A DNA stretch of 64,000 nt from Maratus speciosus (Eukaryota > Arthropoda > Arachnida > Araneae > Salticidae): positions 532,397,073 through 532,461,072 of the forward strand of contig OZ010786.1 of assembly GCA_963932465.1 (NCBI GenBank), read 5' to 3'. How positions within the stretch are numbered: the stretch's first letter is position 1; every line of letters begins with the position of its first letter. Shown here in pieces: positions 10,842 to 22,286 of the stretch. The notes under the pieces were generated by a model that had not been told where the DNA came from, did no database searches, and saw only the letters and a program-made list of their open reading frames with translations. The position numbers were made by a program, and so were the translations under genes.

Positions 10842-12190
10842 TATAATAATATTTTAAAATCCATTTTCTACCATATATTATAGATTCAGTATTATGCATT
10901 CCTTTATTTTATTCACCTTATGTTATTATTTATATATTTTTATGTCGTTTATTACTAGAGTTCAAACAAGATTAAACAGCTGTTCCCTTTTACTTGATTT
11001 TTGTGATCAACTAATCTTGTCATTGCTAGGTAATTTAAAACACGCTAGAACTTGTAATTTGGTAATAGCACTCCTCTATCATTATGGTTTCACCTTAATA
11101 CTTTTTGTACTGCAGCTATCCCAAATCAGATCACTTATTTGTCTACAAAAACACTCAATGGCCTACATAATGTAAGAAAAAATGTTTTAATGTAGTAATT
11201 ATTAAATATCTTTGAACACTGCCGAGGCTTTAAAATGCGAATAAGAACTTACCATCAAATACTAAACCATCACATGATACGGGAAAAACGTTGCAGTTCT
11301 TTTCAAACGTTTTCTCTAAAATAAGTGCTTGATCACTTTGATGGCTGAGCTTAAACGGCATCACTTCAATATGCAGATGGAAATTGTTGATATTCACGAC
11401 CTTTACAAAAATTCTGTATGTCTAACGGAGGATTCTGTGTAACTACTAGGAGGATTGAAAACAGCTGGTTGCGTTTTTAAAAATCTTTAGGATAGCATTT
11501 TTTTTTTTTTGCTTACATAAAAAAACTCATTGAATCAAGCACCATTGAAACCGATATGGATCCAGTAACCAGGATTTCCGTTCTTGCAGGCGATATTCGG
11601 GAAATTCCTTCTGTCTTCGCAAATGTGCGTCAGTCCCAAACCCGCAGGTATGGAGCGTGCATTACAGCTGGCGGAATATCTTTTGAGCAATTTCTTTGAG
11701 CATGAGCGTTAATTACATCCCTGTTAATAAAATGTTTTCTGAAGTATCTCATCGCATTCTTTTTTTAATTCTTTAACTGCGACTGTCGAAAACTGGGTTT
11801 TAACTTCTCAGCGCTTGCGTTCCGACCATACATCCTATAACGAAATTTGCTCGTATAGCTGCGTTCTATCACCCAGTAAAGTTTCGTCCAATTCTTCAGA
11901 TACACCCTGTATAATGGAGGTTATTTTATATATTGTAATCCACGAATAATCTTGCGAGGAAGCATGCCCAATTGTCAATTCTGAATTTTGACTAGAGTGC
12001 TATCGGAAACCAATAGTTCACGTGATATGGACCGTTTTCTGTTTCGGAAAAAGATGTAATGAAGAAGGGGAAACAGCATGAAATTCCTCCAAAATCTATT
12101 GAAGGTAGGAATTTTGTATTATAATCAATCATGACAGTGGTTTTAAAGACAGCGTTTCAGGATACAGTTGTAATGATAATGCTATCCTGG
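10842..12190. other. Unassigned spacer
   Basis: No gene is supported. The hydrophobic open frame at 10894-11175 has no family resemblance and looks like A+T-rich chance. A small palindrome TACACCCTGTA occurs near 11905. Confidence 0.5.
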
Positions 12191-12198
12191 TACAGGAC

Positions 12199-12391
12199 CA
12201 GTATTGCCAGGTGTCTCGCGTAAATCTGGACTCCAATTACTCTGGACATCACTAATTTCTTACAGTTTATTTCACAATATTTAATCGCAGATAATTCTGT
12301 CATCAGATTAGTCGAAGAAAAATATTTGAAAATACTAGTATCTAGAGCATTTGGAGCCTCGACAATATACGGGGAACACCTGGCAATACTA
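12199..12391. mobile_element. hAT-like MITE, 193 bp
   Basis: The left end CAGTATTGCCAGGTGT and the right end ACACCTGGCAATACTA form inverted repeats, with partial similarity running ~10 bases further in. Flanks are TACAGGAC (12191-12198) and TACTGGAC (12392-12399), an 8-bp duplication with one mismatch. CAG-type tips plus an 8-bp duplication are the hAT signature. No coding capacity. Confidence 0.65.
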
Positions 12392-12399
12392 TACTGGAC

Positions 12400-13150
12400 A
12401 GATCGAGTGGCCAAGCATATTAAAATGTATTAAAAAATATTGAAGTTAAACATATTTTCAGAAAACAATGTACGCAATGGGAACTAAACGCACATTTTGT
12501 TCAGTACTTCAAAATTATTGACAGTAGACTAAAAATGGATCTTTCTGCCCACTGAAGAGTTTAGACCGATTTATAATACTTACGTGGTTTTACGTGTGGA
12601 GTAAAATATATGCTGAACCAACTCTTCTTCCAATAAAAGTAAAAATGAAGTATGTAACAACTCCAAAAACTGCAACATGCATGCAGAACTGCTGAAAAAA
12701 GAAGAAAGATAGCCTAGCGTTCAATACACGTATCTAGGTCATTGCTTTTCTCTTCTGAAAACTTATTATTCTTATTATTTAAAGTATATTGTTACGGCGT
12801 AAATGCCCTCAAATTTATTTGTTTATAATTTAACTCTGTTTATCTTTCATATTGCGAAATATAATTATAAAACTGATTTCTTTTGACAGAAAAAATCTAA
12901 TCTGTTTATCTAAATTGTTTATAACCCTGAATCAATATTTATGAGTAACATTATGATTTCAAGGTCATGTAATATAGATTTATTTACTTTATAATAATTT
13001 TGAATTGATGGTGATTTATTAGTTTTATAATTACTTGGATGTCATTTAAATGAATATTATAGCTATTTAGAAGATTTATAACTGCATATTGTAATTTTTA
13101 TTTTGATGTTTATTTTATATAATATGTATCATTTTTAAAATGGTCAGTCT
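12400..13150. other. Unassigned A+T-rich spacer
   Basis: No gene or repeat supported. Confidence 0.5.
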
Positions 13151-13153
13151 TGA

Positions 13154-13318
13154 CTCTGTAACCAAGCAGAGAACATGTAACATGTCCTGACTCTGTAATC
13201 AGAGATGCCAATTGTTAAATCATGGCTCTGTTTAATACAGAGTGTATAGTGGAAGTCCTGACTCTGCAACCAAGCAGAGAACACATTTTTTTTTGTATTG
13301 GCTCTGTTAAATACGGAG
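13154..13318. repeat. Array of five short CTCTG...CAGAG palindromes
   Basis: Palindromes start at 13154, 13191, 13226, 13262 and 13302, a spacing of 35-40 bp. They read CTCTGTAACCAAGCAGAG, CTCTGTAATCAGAG, CTCTGTTTAATACAGAG, CTCTGCAACCAAGCAGAG and CTCTGTTAAATACGGAG. Loops alternate between AACCAAG and TTTAATA types, giving a higher-order period of ~108 bp. Spacers are not unique captured sequence in any way I can show, and the host is eukaryotic, so this is not a CRISPR array. Confidence 0.75.
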
Positions 13319-13500
13319 AATTACTATTATGGAACAATTATTAACTTCTAATGATGAATAGAATTTACATACTATTTCAGTTTTATTTAATAAACTATTT
13401 AACCTAATTGCTCTCCCATCTCACTTGGATTTTGAAAATTTATTTGTCAGATGAATTTCGGCGCCAACATATATAGAAACGTATTATTCTTTATATAAGT

Positions 13501-13560
13501 TTGCTTCTATATAGAATATGTTGCTTCTATATAGAATATCGTGCTTTTATGTAGAATAAC
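13501..13560. repeat. 20-bp tandem repeat, three units
   Basis: TTGCTTCTATATAGAATATG, then the same with a terminal C, then a diverged third unit. Each unit has the self-complementary core TTCTATATAGAA. Confidence 0.85.
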
Positions 13561-15514
13561 ATGATTTCTGTAATAAAACTTTAGACATTATGTAACCAAA
13601 ATAGTATAGTTTATATGAAGAATTAATGAGTACTACACACATATATACTTTTGTAATTTATTTCAAACTCCTAAAAACTATTTGAATAAGAAAAGTATTT
13701 TTATTTAATATTGCTTTTTTAATTTTAATTTTTAGAAAATGTAATTTATGGCATTTTTAAAGATAGAATGCATTTTCCAACAAGTCATTATTTTACTAAA
13801 ATTTTACAATCTGTTATTATCATCGTCTTTTACCAAACATAAAAATTTAAAGAAAGATATTTTATGACCTATAAAGTATAGTTTTAAACATGTTGAATTC
13901 ACAAGGGATACTTATTGAATATTCATAAAACTGCTTCCAAAATTTCATTTTTGTTATTATGTAGGAACGTATAAAGAGTTAATGAAGTGATACTAATAGT
14001 TTCTGATAACAACGCATATTTTCAACACATATCAATTTTAAATGATTATGCGATGAAATTATTATTTAAAAAAGGTAAAAACTTCGATAAACATTAAAAT
14101 TTATTTCTGGCAGGTTAATGGAAAATTATCATTATCTGTGAGATTAAACGAAAAACGTAGATTTATTCATTGATTCAATACGGTATATTTAAAAATTTTT
14201 GAGGATTTCAGAGTAGCTAAAAAATTAATGCTAAACATAACTTTAATATATTGTAATGTTAAATACAGATTTTGAACACTGTAATTAGGACATATTTAGA
14301 ATTTAAGGAAACTTTATAATTTAACAGTTAAAGATAAATAAATACCTCTAATATTAAATGCAGTTTTTGAACTAAATAATTAAGACAAATTGTGTTTCTT
14401 ACTAGGTGTTAATGTTTTTTTTTATTATGTTTGATACTAAATAAAGATCTCAAAAACTTGAACTCTTTAAAGCAGAGTTGTGCAAATTTGTAATCTCAAT
14501 TGACCGCAATGTAATTACAAGTTAATTGCACATAATTTATTATAGTTACACACGTTCAAACGCAGAAAGTTCGTAAAATCATGGAATGGGGGCGATTCCA
14601 GCTACAATGCTGCAAGGATGTTTTACGGTATGTAATTTTAACTATAATTAATTACATATAATTAAACTGTAATTACATTATAGATAATTGAATTATAAAT
14701 TTGCCTAACTTTGCTTTAAAGTTTATAACAGAATCTAGAGCCGTACATGATATTCGGTATTCGGAAAATGTATCGGCCAATACCGATTTGATACAAAATT
14801 TTCACTTTTTAACCATTTATGAAGACAAAGATAACTATTCTGCAAAAAGCTATTCAAATATAAATGTATATTGTATTCAATAGTTCACAAACATTATTTA
14901 TATGGTGCATAAAAATATACCTACAAAATATAGAAAAGGGTAAGCAGAACCCTATGTAAAATTAATGCAAAATAAAATTCAATTATTTCTATTTTATACC
15001 GGTAAAATGACATTACCAAATCTGTAGAACAAGACCATGATTTTCAGGTACAGATGCACAGGATACCTAATTGGCGCCAAAATGGCGATTTTAAAAATGG
15101 GCAAACCGCCAATGTGGCCGTGATTTTGCTTCGTTTTGCAAACCAGTAGGCAAGTTTGTGTGTGTTTTATAATAAAATAATTTGTTTGTGTTTATAATAA
15201 CAATTGCGTGTTTATATTGTAAATTGTTTCATAATAAAAATAAAACTAACATACTGTTTTCGCAAGCTAAGCATAACGAAAAACACGCTAATCTGATCGG
15301 TTTTAAAAATATTATAGAAGACTGAATTATACTCAAAAAAGCTGTGCAGATCTCCCTGTAAAAGGATTCGCATTCAATTTCCTTTGATTTCAAAAATTTA
15401 AGGCCGAATCAGTTGCTATTATGACATCCAATGGTTGTTTTCGTGTTTGATTAAAGATGATCAGTTAAATGTTTGAAAAGAAGCTAAAATAAAATGAATT
15501 AAGTGTACAGAGTC
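13561..15514. other. Unassigned A+T-rich spacer
   Basis: No gene supported. At ~15060-15115 there is a fragment with TAATTGGCGCCAAAATGGCG, related to the GGCACAGATGTC element family found in the composite repeats. Confidence 0.45.
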
Positions 15515-15770
15515 TTTGTCTCCCGGTATTTTAAAACAATTTCTATAACAATAGACAAAGTCATGTGACTATCATCAACAGTTCCGGGCGAACCACTTCG
15601 ATTTTTATATTCCTGGTGCCATCTTGGTACTTTAATGTTACCCAGGTACAGGTTATAAGTCGCCAAAAATTATTCTATCGCCATCATTTCATCTATGTTA
15701 TAATAGTCCAAGTCATGTAACTGCCATAAATAAATACGCTCTGATCCCTTTGCTTTTCATATGAAAGTTT

Positions 15771-15979
15771 GGCCCAGATATCATATACGGCCCCATATTG
15801 GCGCGATTTTTTTCCGACGCTAATTTGGGGCAAACATCAACAGAATAAACAACAACATCCGGCTTATCAAATCAAGCAAAATAATGATACTATGTCGCCA
15901 GTTAAGTACCCGTTGCGTATATGACTTTGGCGTCCGAAAAATATCGGGCCAATATGGGTCCGTATATGACATCTGTGCA
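15771..15979. mobile_element. Nested GGCACAGATGTC-type MITE (family M), left
   Basis: Termini GGCCCAGATATCATATACGG and, reverse-complemented, TGCACAGATGTCATATACGG form long imperfect inverted repeats. Flanks GAAAGTTT (15763-15770) and GAAAGTTG (15980-15987) are an 8-bp duplication with one mismatch. The matching point of the right composite copy (~53440) lacks it. Confidence 0.7.
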
Positions 15980-16299
15980 GAAAGTTGTCCCTTTTGAATA
16001 AAAAATAAAATTTCTTTTTCGAATAAAACTACATAAAAGTTTCCGTGGTCGCAAAGAATTCTTGGTACTGTTACGCTAGCCGTGTGCAAATCTCGCCAAT
16101 AGCTATTTTTCAACTCGCCAGTTAGCATTTTTTTCGAGTGGTAAATTAAAACATTCCTTTGAAGTTGAAATTAAATGTCATCGTTTGTTACATCATTTAA
16201 TATTTGGTCAAATATATACGTACCGGGTTTGGCGTGATAATTTTTTACGAAAATTTGGCAAAAGCCTCGTTTTCGAATACCAGTTACATATGTATTTTT

Positions 16300-16594
16300 G
16301 GTACTACTTAGTTATCCCGTCGACCAAAAATCTATCACCAAACTATAAGATTAAATGCCAATAATGGTTGATCGTAAATGTCACATTCACTTGATTTTAA
16401 GGAAGTTACACGTCTTTACGTCATCAAATGATTTTTATTTCGACGTTTTATTTGTATATTTATTAATGTTATACTATTTTCTTTGTTCTTTCGTTATTTA
16501 AAATAAAAATTATGTCAATTTGTATAATTTGGCGAGTGGTTTGGCGATTTATATAATTTCGCGAAATGGGTCGATGGAATAACTAAGTAGTACT
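16300..16594. mobile_element. Nested GGTACTACTTAG-type DNA element (family G), left, 295 bp
   Basis: TIRs GGTACTACTTAGTTATCCCG and, reverse-complemented, AGTACTACTTAGTTATTCCA. Flanked by a perfect 8-bp duplication GTATTTTT (16292-16299 and 16595-16602). The right composite copy has one uninterrupted ATGTATTTTAGAATT at the same point (reverse complement near 52120). Superfamily unassigned; 8-bp duplications occur in hAT and P groups. Confidence 0.8.
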
Positions 16595-16744
16595 GTATTT
16601 TTTTAATTATTTTCTATTATTTTTTATTTTTAAAGGAAAATAACCAAAAAAAATTAACTATAGAACAAAACAATTTATATAATTTAAAAAAAGAAAATAA
16701 AGTAAATAAACATTTATTATTAAATAAACAACAATAGCCTGGTT

Positions 16745-16815
16745 ACCATGTCAACCAAAATAATGCCATTTTGGCGCCAATTAGGTACCCCGGTGCGTAA
16801 ATGACATCTGTGCCT
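16745..16815. repeat. Half of an M-family element within the left composite repeat
   Basis: GCCATTTTGGCGCCAATTAG...GTAAATGACATCTGTGCC matches one half of family M and the corresponding part of the right copy at ~51890-51965. Confidence 0.5.
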
Positions 16816-17285
16816 AATATTTTTTTTCTTTTCATTTCGTTTAAAAAAATAAAGAAGTGAAAGCCATTTATTTTAAAAGTTTCAGTTTGTATTAAATAAA
16901 ATGATAATGAAATACAAATTGAATTATGAATAAAATTAACATGATACATTTCTTAGCACACATTTAAGGGAGGCCAATCTTCTCGCCAAATTAGTTTAAA
17001 ATAGTAACCTTTTCTCAAATCTGAAGAAAAAAATATCTGTTATGATTAAAATTTGACTTGCCATCATTAGAGAAAAGCATATAAAATTAGAAAAAAAATA
17101 ATATTTCGAAAACTAAGTCGAATTTAAATATTCTAATACCAGTTTTGAGATCTGCAGATCAATACAGATTTTGGGTGTCAATTTCATTGCAAAGTATTCC
17201 GTATTTTAGGAGAAATCGCCGTGAAACATAACCATTTGTTTAATCAGTCGTTTCATAGAATCGTTACATAAATTCGTTTCATAAT

Positions 17286-17343
17286 ATCCGTTTCATTAGG
17301 ATTTTATATATATAGGGTATATATATATATATATATATACTAT
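17286..17343. repeat. TA microsatellite at the end of the composite repeat
   Basis: TATATATATAGGG followed by a pure TA run, directly at the outer boundary of the left composite copy. The right copy has a shorter TATATATA at the same end. Confidence 0.8.
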
Positions 17344-17609
17344 ATGACCATTAATGACCGGACACTTTCAATTTTAGACATTTTGTCGAATATTTAGAAA
17401 TATACTTGTCAGATTCTTCTGGAATTTCTGGATTAAAAAGAACGTTTGACCTTATGTTTGTCAACGTTACGATTTGATAAGGAGGGCAATTAGGGGGCCA
17501 ACAAAAAAAATCAAAGGAAAAAACATAATACTTGAGATCACCCTGTAAAATAAATGCACGAAATAATCTATCGCTACATAATATAAATATTCAGACAATG
17601 TACGATATA

Positions 17610-18497
17610 CACTGGTTATCAAAAATTAAGGAAAAGTCACAAAATGCTAATTTTTAAATACGCGAATTCTCAAAAGGAAGTAATATAATTTGAATAATTA
17701 CTATCTCTGCAGAACAGCTAGTCCATATTACATCTCATTCAGGTAACACATGGTCACAACTGTCATAGTCACTACGGTGAAGCAAAAAAATCGGAAATCC
17801 CATACATCTCATTATGAGTCTCAAATGGTTACTATATGTGGCTCCACTGAGACATAACTGTGACTGCTGCTTTATGAAGAGTCACCATGTGACTTTACAA
17901 TGTCGTTTCATTGAGACTCTCGTGTGACTCTCATCTGGAGATTCAATTTCAAAGTCATTGTGCACGTTGCATTATGATAAATCACCAAATAATGTCACAT
18001 TAAAGTCACATGGTGACTTTCTGTTACATGACTTTGTCAAATGGTAACAGAGATCCTACTGTAAAGTCACCACTGTGAAAAGGGGTGAAAAGTCACCATG
18101 TGACTTTAATTTGACATTATTTGGTGATTTATCATAATGCAACGTGCACAATGACTTTGAAATTGAGTCTCCAGATGAGAGTCACACGAGAGTCTCAATG
18201 AAAGGACATTGTAAAGTCACCTGGTGACTCGCCACAAAGCAGCAGTCACAGTGACCTGTCAGTGGAGTCACATATAGTAGTCACTTGAGACTCATAAAAG
18301 AGACGTACGGAATTTCCTATTTTTTTTTCGCCGTAGTGACTGTGACTCTTGTGTCCATGTGTGACCTGAATGAGATGTTATATGGACTAGCTGTTCTGCA
18401 GGAATAGTAATTATTCGAATTATATTACTTCCTTTTGAGTATTCCCGTATTTAAAAATTGGCTTTTGTGACTTTTCCTTAATTTTTGATAAACAGTG
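17610..18497. mobile_element. Giant palindromic TA-flanked MITE, 888 bp
   Basis: The left arm (17610 to ~18032) and right arm (~18085 to 18497) are reverse complements with about 90% identity by eye. The unpaired centre is ~50-70 bases. Tips are CACTGGTTATCAAAAATTAA and, reverse-complemented, CACTGTTTATCAAAAATTAA. TA lies at 17608-17609 and 18498-18499, as expected for Tc1/mariner-class target duplications. Arms are dense in GTCAC/GTGAC words, including AAGTCACCATGTGACTTT, a palindrome within the palindrome. No coding capacity seen. Confidence 0.85.
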
Positions 18498-18546
18498 TAT
18501 GTATTCGTTTCTGCAAGAATAGAACACATATTAATAGAGGTATAGC

Positions 18547-18547
<1 letters not shown>

Positions 18548-18586
<39 letters not shown>
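18548..18586. repeat. 39-base T tract
   Basis: Uninterrupted T run 50 bases past the palindromic MITE. Confidence 0.95.
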
Positions 18587-18589
<3 letters not shown>

Positions 18590-18959
18590 TATAACATGCA
18601 GGATTTTCAGCCAAATTTAACGCTGGTTTCAGAAAAATTGACAAAATATAGTCGAAACAATAAATTGCAGTTGGAATATAACTATTTTAGTTAAAATGAG
18701 CGGTTGTATTAAATAAATTTTATCTGCGCATGCGCGAACGATAACAAGGGTCTTTTTACATAATTTAATAATTTAATGGAATTATACAATGGAATATTTC
18801 TTAACATATATACTTAAAAATTCTTCATAATTTTTTCTGCTTAGGTTATTCGATGCCAAATGTTAAAAATATTTCTGGAATTATTTAAAATGCCTGACTG
18901 CTTTATATCTGTATAAAGTATGATAGGTTCCTTAATTTGCCACAAAAAATGCTGTTTTC

Positions 18960-20306
18960 TACGTTTTAATTTAATTAATTTTAATTATGTATATTTAATG
19001 TTAAATGTTATGTGTATAGGACTTTTTTACATGTAAATTAACGAAATCACATATTTATTATGCTCATATAATAAAAGGATCAGATTAGTCAAAATATAAT
19101 TTATTTGTATAATTTTTTTATTGTGGTAGTACACAACACGGGTGTCAATAAAAATTCAAAAATTTAAACATGTTATAGCCCTTACATATATCACCTTCAA
19201 ACTCAATGTATCCAATTTCAAAAAAAAAAAAAAAAAAAAAAAAAAAAGAAGAAAGCTGAAAGAGCTAATTATGTTTAAATGTTAAATGAGTTTTTATATA
19301 ACGTAATAAAAATATATTGGAGCAGAGTGATAAACGGATAATCAGATATTATGTCACGTAAGGAAATAAGGGAATAAAGTAATTCCGACATTTCCTGCAA
19401 TTAAAAAAGTAATTATGTAAGAGAATATAAGATTCATTTTTAAAATTGCATAATTTAAAAATTATCAATGCTTAATGTTTACTTTATTTAAAAATATTAA
19501 AAGTAAATAAATTGTTGAGTATTTTACAATAATTCTACCATTTCCTTTTATTATGTAATAGGTAACATTACTATGTACGTTTGTACTATGTAATGTTACA
19601 TATCATTTAATCTGTCTATACACTTAAGTCTTAAGTATACTTGTGTACTAATTAGTCACAAAAATCCCTTTTTTTATCATTGTGTTAACTTACCTGTAAG
19701 CACGTGTTAGTATTTATTAAGTACACCCTAATATATCATTGGTAATAAATTAAATAAAAGTTTATAACAGTCTTTTTATTAATTTTTTTTTTGTTACTGA
19801 AAACTATGACTTTTTGACTAATGTGCTTTAGTTTGCCGACCGTAGATTTTATATAAAAGATCACATTAATATTGTTTCGGAATATTTCCGCATTAATATT
19901 GCTTGGAGAGTAATTTATATTACAGGTGTGAAACATTTTCAAAATGTAGAACAAATAAAAATTCTAATGAATGTGAATTGTTTTGAATTTAACACTAAAT
20001 AATTTGATTCATAATTTTCATTTAGGATTTCAAGAATCATTCTTTTATTCGTTAACGAAACAAATGTCATTTAATAAAAAATGAAATAAGGAAAACTTTA
20101 TTTAAATTCACGTGTAACAAGCGATACTCTTATTTGATACGATTAAACTGAACATGTCAAAATCTTGTCTAAAGAATATATTCCTGTCTAAATTAAAGTC
20201 AATATATGAAAAAGGTTTAGATAAGTTATCCTTCCTTTGGATTTACAGTTACACGAAAAGAACTTTCCAAGCAAAATTAAACAAAGCATTTGCATTAATT
20301 TTATGT
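18960..20306 (+). repeat. Direct segmental duplication, unit 1
   Basis: It matches ~23190-24650 in the same orientation. Landmarks include TTATGCTCATATAA...GTTAGTCAAAATAT, GATAATCAGATATTATGTCAC, ACATTTCCTGCAATTAAAAA, GGATTTCAAGAATCATT, TATCAAAATCTTGT-like and GCATTAATTTTATGTTTAA. No gene is recognisable; the short open frame at 20154-20351 lies across the duplication edge and is not conserved as coding in unit 2. An A run of 28 lies at 19220-19247. Confidence 0.7.
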
Positions 20307-21268
20307 TTAAGAGTCCTAACATATAAGAATCACCCAGAATCGGGGGTCTGAGATTAAATGGTAAACCGATTCATGTGATTTTTTTTTCTCAGAGAGATGA
20401 CCATTAGAAATAAATAAATCCAGAATATTAATGCCGTGGAACCATTGGTTTTCATTTGGTGGGGGGTCAAATGTCAGAGCGCCGCTTGAAAAATTGAATT
20501 TTTATGTTTTGCATAGTACTTCTCATACTATGCATTGGAGTTATCCCACAAAACAAATTGCATTGTTGTATTACGTAAGGTTGGCCTTTTGCTATTCAAG
20601 AATAAAAAATATGGGATATGCGTAATGTGGTGAGCTAGGTGGATTCAAAAATTGATTTTTTTTCGAAATTCACTATAGTTTTGACGCATGTAGCTCTTTG
20701 CATTGAAATCATCCCATCATTTTTAAATGCTGAATGCTTCCCTATGATGAAATGAAACACAGAAAAGTAGGCCCCACTATGGGCAGACTTTAATGCATTC
20801 CAAATTTTATGTCAAATTTCCAAAAAAAACATATTTTTTGCCTATTTAAAGTGAGGTATATTAGATATGCATTAAAGTCAGAAGCTTCTACAATAATTAT
20901 AGTAATACAGAATAACTATTCACCTTTCAAAATCACCAAACAGAATCATAGCCACTAAAGCACTTTTCATTGGTTAATGGAAATTGCATTGTAATATAAT
21001 TAGGAAATATGCTACCGCGACCATAGCCTTCAATCATTGCCAAGAATAAAAACGCTTATAGTTATTTCTGAAATGCATATATTTTTTATTCTAACATGAA
21101 TTTCCATATGTATAACAATATATATTTTTAATATGTTTTTGTTACAGGCAGTGAAAATGCTTTAATGAAGTGAAAAGAAGCATGTAAACTAGATGATGAT
21201 ATAAGCATAAATCAAACACTTTGTGCGAATTTTAATACAAAAGTTCAAATCTTTAACAACGATTTAAC

Positions 21269-21586
21269 GCACAAATACGTACAAACACGACACATAAAAT
21301 CCCATACCATCGTTTCGAGGATTCCCGGATCCCCCGTATGGAGGGATCCTACGCAGTGACTCCTTTTTTTCAGTTAGTTCTGGTTCATTATGTCATTTCT
21401 TTAGGATATATAAACTCTTGTTTTCAGCTTTTCAATCATTCCATAATCCAGTGCTCGGGGCTATAACCGAGGGGCTCTTCGAACCCATTTTAATTCTCGT
21501 TTTGTTTTTTTTTCCTCACTGGGAATCCCGGAATTCTCAAAACGATCGTATGGGATTTTTTGTGTCGTGTTTGCACGTATTTGTGC
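21269..21586. mobile_element. TIR element nested in the left arm, ~318 bp
   Basis: GCACAAATACGTACAAACAC and the reverse-complemented right end GCACAAATACGTGCAAACAC begin inverted repeats of about 58 bp. The right arm of the surrounding palindrome lacks this block. The interior is more G+C-rich than the surroundings (GGATCCCCCGTATGGAGGGATCC) and non-coding. No clear target duplication. Confidence 0.65.
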
Positions 21587-21649
21587 GCTGCTAGAAGATC
21601 AAGTGAATTATTTCCAGTTTCTGAACTTATTTGGCGAAACGATTTGGCA

Positions 21650-21840
21650 TGGTACTGGAAAAAATAAAAACAAATGTATCTCTAGAAAATATTTCTGAAA
21701 AAGATCTCGTAGAAAATCGAATTGGAACAACCCTAGAACTTGAGGATATGATTTGTGCAAAGCACAGATACGAATTTGGTACATCTTAGGCACCACTTCG
21801 CTATTGCCAACATCCTGCATAATACTCCTCCAATTGCAAA
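21650..21840 (+). pseudogene. Cys/His peptide remnant, left-arm copy
   Basis: From ATG at 21650 the frame reads 46 codons and ends at TAG (21788), where the mirror copy has TGG. It continues after the stop as APLRYCQHPA. Conserved features shared with the mirror copy are LENISE-DL-EN, TTLELEDMICA-HRY-FGT and YC-HP. The spacing C..HR...C.HP.H suggests zinc binding. I do not recognise the family. Confidence 0.5.
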
Positions 21841-21892
21841 CGAACCAAATTCTGAGCACAGTACTTCATATTTCAAAGATGTATAAGGTCTA

Positions 21893-22286
21893 CAATCCAT
21901 GCCCTTTTTTACCCTTGATTTTATGATTAGGATGTTCGCAATAACGAGGTGGTGTCCAAAATGTTCCAAATTTGTATCTGTGATTTGCACAAATCATATC
22001 TTCAAGCTCTAGGGTAGTTCTACTTCGATTTTCTATGAGATCGTTTTCAGAAATATTTTCTGGAGGTACATTTTTTTTCAGTACCATGTGAAATCGTTAA
22101 GCCTGGTGAGTTCAGAAACTGGAAATAATCTACTTGATTTTGTAGCAGCATATGGCCCACAAGCACATTTGTTTGATAACTTAAGGAATGCATAAGTAAT
22201 ATTCCTCCATGTTTAAGATAACTTTTAAAAACAGTCTTACTTTCAAACAGACAGTATGCAGCAAGAGTGAAGTAGCTTATAATCAA
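21893..22286 (-). pseudogene. Cys/His peptide remnant, right-arm copy, better preserved
   Basis: Two overlapping frames read on the - strand. The outer (22286-22047) gives a hydrophobic stretch with LKHGGILLMHSLSYQTNVLV and LQNQVDYFQFLNSPGL. The inner (22087-21893) gives ENISENDLIENRSRTTLELE, DMICANHRYKFGTFW and YCEHPNHKIKGKKGHGL. A frameshift near 22050-22080 probably joins them. The motif C-x-x-H-R...W-x-P-P-x-x-Y-C-x-H-P-x-H looks like a zinc-coordinating segment. It faces its mirror copy at 21650-21840 tail to tail across a ~50-bp centre. Function unknown; likely part of a protein once carried by the element. Confidence 0.5.

Larger units (their letters stand above)
15515..17335 (-). mobile_element. 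Composite repeat, left copy (inverted relative to 51.2-53.7 kb)
   Basis: Reverse-complement alignment by eye to 51155-53665 is clear along the whole length: the outer GAAACG-rich end at ~17225-17330, the TTTTGAGATCTGCAGATCAA region, the GGCCTCCCTTAA site, the TTGGCG-rich middle, and the end with AACAGTTCCGGGCG at ~15578. Strand is set opposite to the right copy by convention. It carries two nested insertions (15771-15979 and 16300-16594) that the right copy lacks at those sites, and lacks two that the right copy has. No coding region is recognisable. Confidence 0.8.

Noticed and set aside
10894..11175. 93-residue hydrophobic membrane-like protein
   Set aside because: Composition is what random A+T-rich sequence gives (Leu, Ile, Phe, Tyr); no motif, no splice or promoter support.
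13154..13318. CRISPR-like array
   Set aside because: Eukaryotic context, stems vary in length, no unique spacers of foreign origin and no cas genes; better seen as a satellite-like palindrome array.
15820..16128. 102-codon frame on the - strand
   Set aside because: Spans the M MITE and composite repeat; the frame is broken in the inverted copy at 52.9-53.4 kb.
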